Source: JAXDMK01 sp963765955 (lineage in GTDB: Bacteria; Actinomycetota; Acidimicrobiia; Acidimicrobiales; AC-14). Taken from it: 64,000 bases of DNA. The position numbers and the translations under genes are program-made. The DNA is taken from NCBI GenBank assembly GCA_963765955.1, contig CAVXYA010000009.1, positions 124,001-188,000 of the forward strand, written 5' to 3'. Shown piece by piece: positions 62,459 through 64,000 of the stretch; the first letter of the stretch is position 1; every line of letters starts with the position of its first letter. Under the pieces are notes generated by a model. It searched no databases. It saw nothing but the letters and a program-made list of their open reading frames with translations, and was not told where the DNA came from.

Positions 62459-63424
62459 ATGGCCGTCCCGCCGCCCACCACCGCCGCCACCGCGGGCGAG
62501 CCGACCCCCCCGTCCCTCGGGCCCCCAACCCCGGAGTCCTCCTCCACCACGGGGACTGCGCCGGCCGCCTCGCCGCTGCCCGTCGCTCCCATCCGCCGGG
62601 CGCCGGCGGGGCTGGGCAGCGACCTGCGGGCGGTCAAGATCGTCTGCCACCGCGAGCTGCTGCGGTGGTTCACCGACCGCCGGCGGCTGGTGGCGGGCAT
62701 GGTGCAACCCTTCGTCTTGCTGTTCGTGCTGGGGACGGGCCTGTCGCGGGTGGTCGAGCCCGGCACTCAGGGCCTCGACTTCCGCACCTTCCTCTTCCCC
62801 GGCGTGCTGGCCACGTCGGTGATGTTCACTGCCGTGTTCTCGGGCGTGTCGGTGGTGTGGGACCGTGAGTTCGGCTTCCTTCGGGAGATGCTGGTCGCTC
62901 CCATCAGCCGGACGTCGATCATGGCCGGCAAGTGCCTGGGAGGGGCCATCGTGGCCACCGCCCAGGCCCTGGTGCTGGTGGCGATGGCCGGCCTGGCCGG
63001 CGTGCCCTACGAGCCGATGATGCTGCTGGAGCTGGTGGCCATCCTGTTCCTGGCCTCGCTCTCCATCACCGCCTTCGGCCTGCTGCTGGGGGCCAAGGTG
63101 TCCAACATCCAGTCGGTCATGCCGGTGATCCAGGCGGTCATCACGCCCATGATGTTCCTATCGGGGGCGCTGTATCCCACGGCTGGGCTGCCCGTTTGGC
63201 TGGCGGTGGCGACCCGGCTCAATCCGCTCACCTACGCCGTCCAGCCCATGCGCCACGTGGTGTTCGGCCATCTCGACCTGTCGCCGGCGGCCGTCCGGGC
63301 CCTCGACCCCCCGCTGACGTGGCTGGGCTGGCCGGTGCCGATGGGCCTCCAACTGGTGGTCCTGGCCGCCCTCGGCGCCCTCGTGTTCGCGGTGGCCGTG
63401 GCCCGCTTCAGCCGCACCGACTGA
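62459..63424 (+). CDS. ABC-2 type membrane subunit, DrrB type
   Basis: 321 residues from ATG 62459, with GGAGG 7 bases upstream inside the end of the previous gene. A 55-residue Pro/Thr-rich cytosolic tail, then six helices: REFGFLREMLVAPISRTSIMAGK is the conserved ABC-2 loop and PLTYAVQPMRHVVFG is the family's C-terminal mark. Forms the pore of the exporter. A perfect hairpin follows at 63428. Confidence 0.93.
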   Translation: MAVPPPTTAATAGEPTPPSLGPPTPESSSTTGTAPAASPLPVAPIRRAPAGLGSDLRAVKIVCHRELLRWFTDRRRLVAGMVQPFVLLFVLGTGLSRVVEPGTQGLDFRTFLFPGVLATSVMFTAVFSGVSVVWDREFGFLREMLVAPISRTSIMAGKCLGGAIVATAQALVLVAMAGLAGVPYEPMMLLELVAILFLASLSITAFGLLLGAKVSNIQSVMPVIQAVITPMMFLSGALYPTAGLPVWLAVATRLNPLTYAVQPMRHVVFGHLDLSPAAVRALDPPLTWLGWPVPMGLQLVVLAALGALVFAVAVARFSRTD

Positions 63425-63427
63425 CGT

Positions 63428-63450
63428 CGGACGACGGCGTCCGTCGTCCG
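63428..63450. terminator. Hairpin after the exporter operon
   Basis: CGGACGACGG (63428-63437) and CCGTCGTCCG (63441-63450) form a perfect 10-bp stem with a 3-base loop, starting 3 bases after the membrane-subunit stop. No T-run, as often in high-GC actinobacteria. It also lies just upstream of the next gene. Confidence 0.6.
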
Positions 63451-63464
63451 TATGCTGTGCCGCC

Positions 63465-64000
63465 GTGGCTGCTCCGAATCGAGCGACCGGGCCGAATCGA
63501 GCGTCCGGGCCTCGGTCCACCGGGCTTCGAGCGACCAGGCTTGCACCCAGCCGGCAATCGTCGCCCGTGGCGGCGGTGCTGGGGCGCCGGAAACCGGCGG
63601 TGCCGGGGCGCCCGAAGCCGGCGATTGCGGATCGCTGGCTTCCGGTGCGGCTCTTCGGTGCCTGCTGGGCGGCTGTCACCCTGGCCACGGCCGCCGGCAT
63701 CGCCAGTCTGGGCAGCTACCGGGTCCACCGGATCTCTCCCCACGCCACCACGTCGGGCCTCCTCGGCTGGCTCCAGGGGTGGGCCTGGTGGGACGGAGCC
63801 TGGTACGTCGGGATCATCCGCGACGGGTACTCCTTCCGTCCCGGACGGATGTCGTCGGTCGCCTTCTTCCCTGCCTACCCGGTGCTGGGCGAGGGACTGA
63901 CCGCATTTCTCCGGGACCCGTTGCTCTCGCTGGTCGTGCTGAGCACGGTCAGCGGCCTGGCCGCGGCCGTCCTCCTGCATCGGTGGTGCCTGATGCGGCT
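63465..64000 (+). CDS. PIG-V-like mannosyltransferase, N-terminal part
   Basis: Open from GTG 63465 to the window edge, 178 residues. After a basic 65-residue tail comes a membrane helix (LFGACWAAVTLATAAGIASL) and the family signature WLQGWAWWDGAWYVGIIRDGYSF followed by SVAFFPAYPVLG (longer runs abridged). WDG.WY and FFP.YP are typical of GT-C enzymes of the PIG-V/mannosyltransferase type, which use polyprenyl-phosphate mannose outside the membrane. The start is tentative: a hairpin sits 15 bases upstream. Confidence 0.75.
   Translation, partial: MAAPNRATGPNRASGPRSTGLRATRLAPSRQSSPVAAVLGRRKPAVPGRPKPAIADRWLPVRLFGACWAAVTLATAAGIASLGSYRVHRISPHATTSGLLGWLQGWAWWDGAWYVGIIRDGYSFRPGRMSSVAFFPAYPVLGEGLTAFLRDPLLSLVVLSTVSGLAAAVLLHRWCLMR

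Overview
The window is high-GC (roughly 70 percent) DNA with GTG and TTG starts, GTGA/ATGA gene overlaps, a complete MreBCD-PBP2-RodA elongation set, a large RNase E/G, and the order tRNA-Gly/tRNA-Pro ... tig-clpP-clpX ... rplU-rpmA-obg-proB. That points to an actinobacterium (Actinomycetota). An uncultured or poorly sampled Acidimicrobiia-like lineage is my best guess, but it is inference; there is no rRNA here.

Layout. 1-8 kb is accessory: the end of an ABC exporter, a GNAT/DUF1778 toxin-antitoxin pair, three tRNAs (Lys, His, Arg), a DUF433/PIN toxin-antitoxin pair, a secreted CHRD protein followed by a PKD-domain fragment, and an ECF42-type sigma factor with its YCII/DGPF partner. 8.8-14.6 kb is an oligopeptide ABC importer operon (binding protein, two permeases, two ATPases). 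14.6-25 kb holds a patatin-like lipase, typA, three tandem palindromic repeats, a DEAD-box helicase, a secreted caspase-like protein, a short FtsH-like protease, an L,D-transpeptidase and MurJ. tRNA-Gly and tRNA-Pro open a second accessory islet (25.2-27.2 kb) with a collapsed integrase and another DUF433/PIN pair. 27.3-47.5 kb is the conserved core: an M15-like peptidase, tig, clpP, clpX, folC, ndk, mreB, mreC, mreD, mrdA, rodA, rne, rplU, rpmA, obg and proB, broken only by an inverted two-gene module of unknown function between rpmA and obg. 47.7-64 kb carries a GGDEF/EAL protein, an alpha-oxoamine synthase plus MFS exporter, PspA, a GCS2-type ligase, a second L,D-transpeptidase, a GH3 hexosaminidase, a PQQ-type sugar dehydrogenase with C-terminal repeats, a MarR-controlled ABC exporter and the start of a PIG-V-type mannosyltransferase.

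How the genes work together. Much of the core serves envelope growth: MreBCD, PBP2 and RodA build the lateral wall, MurJ flips lipid II, two L,D-transpeptidases cross-link, and the GH3 and M15-like enzymes trim or recycle. Tig, ClpP, ClpX and the FtsH-like enzyme handle protein folding and turnover. RNase E/G, L21, L27, Obg and TypA concern RNA decay and ribosome assembly.

The most interesting structure is two small toxin-antitoxin islets, each bounded on one side by an intact tRNA gene and on the other by a degenerate partial copy of that same tRNA (Lys: 372-414 versus 1619-1661; Pro: 27203-27232 versus 25174-25203). A deleted tyrosine integrase survives in the second. Other candidates are the 62-bp triple palindrome after typA, a leader ORF with a 13-bp hairpin in front of mreD, and the rpmA-obg insertion module.

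A caution on quality: about eleven single-base frameshifts interrupt otherwise well-conserved genes, all clustered at 8.4-16.5 kb and 54-58.5 kb. They hit typA as well as dispensable genes, so most are probably assembly or base-call errors. I list such genes over their full reconstructed extent.
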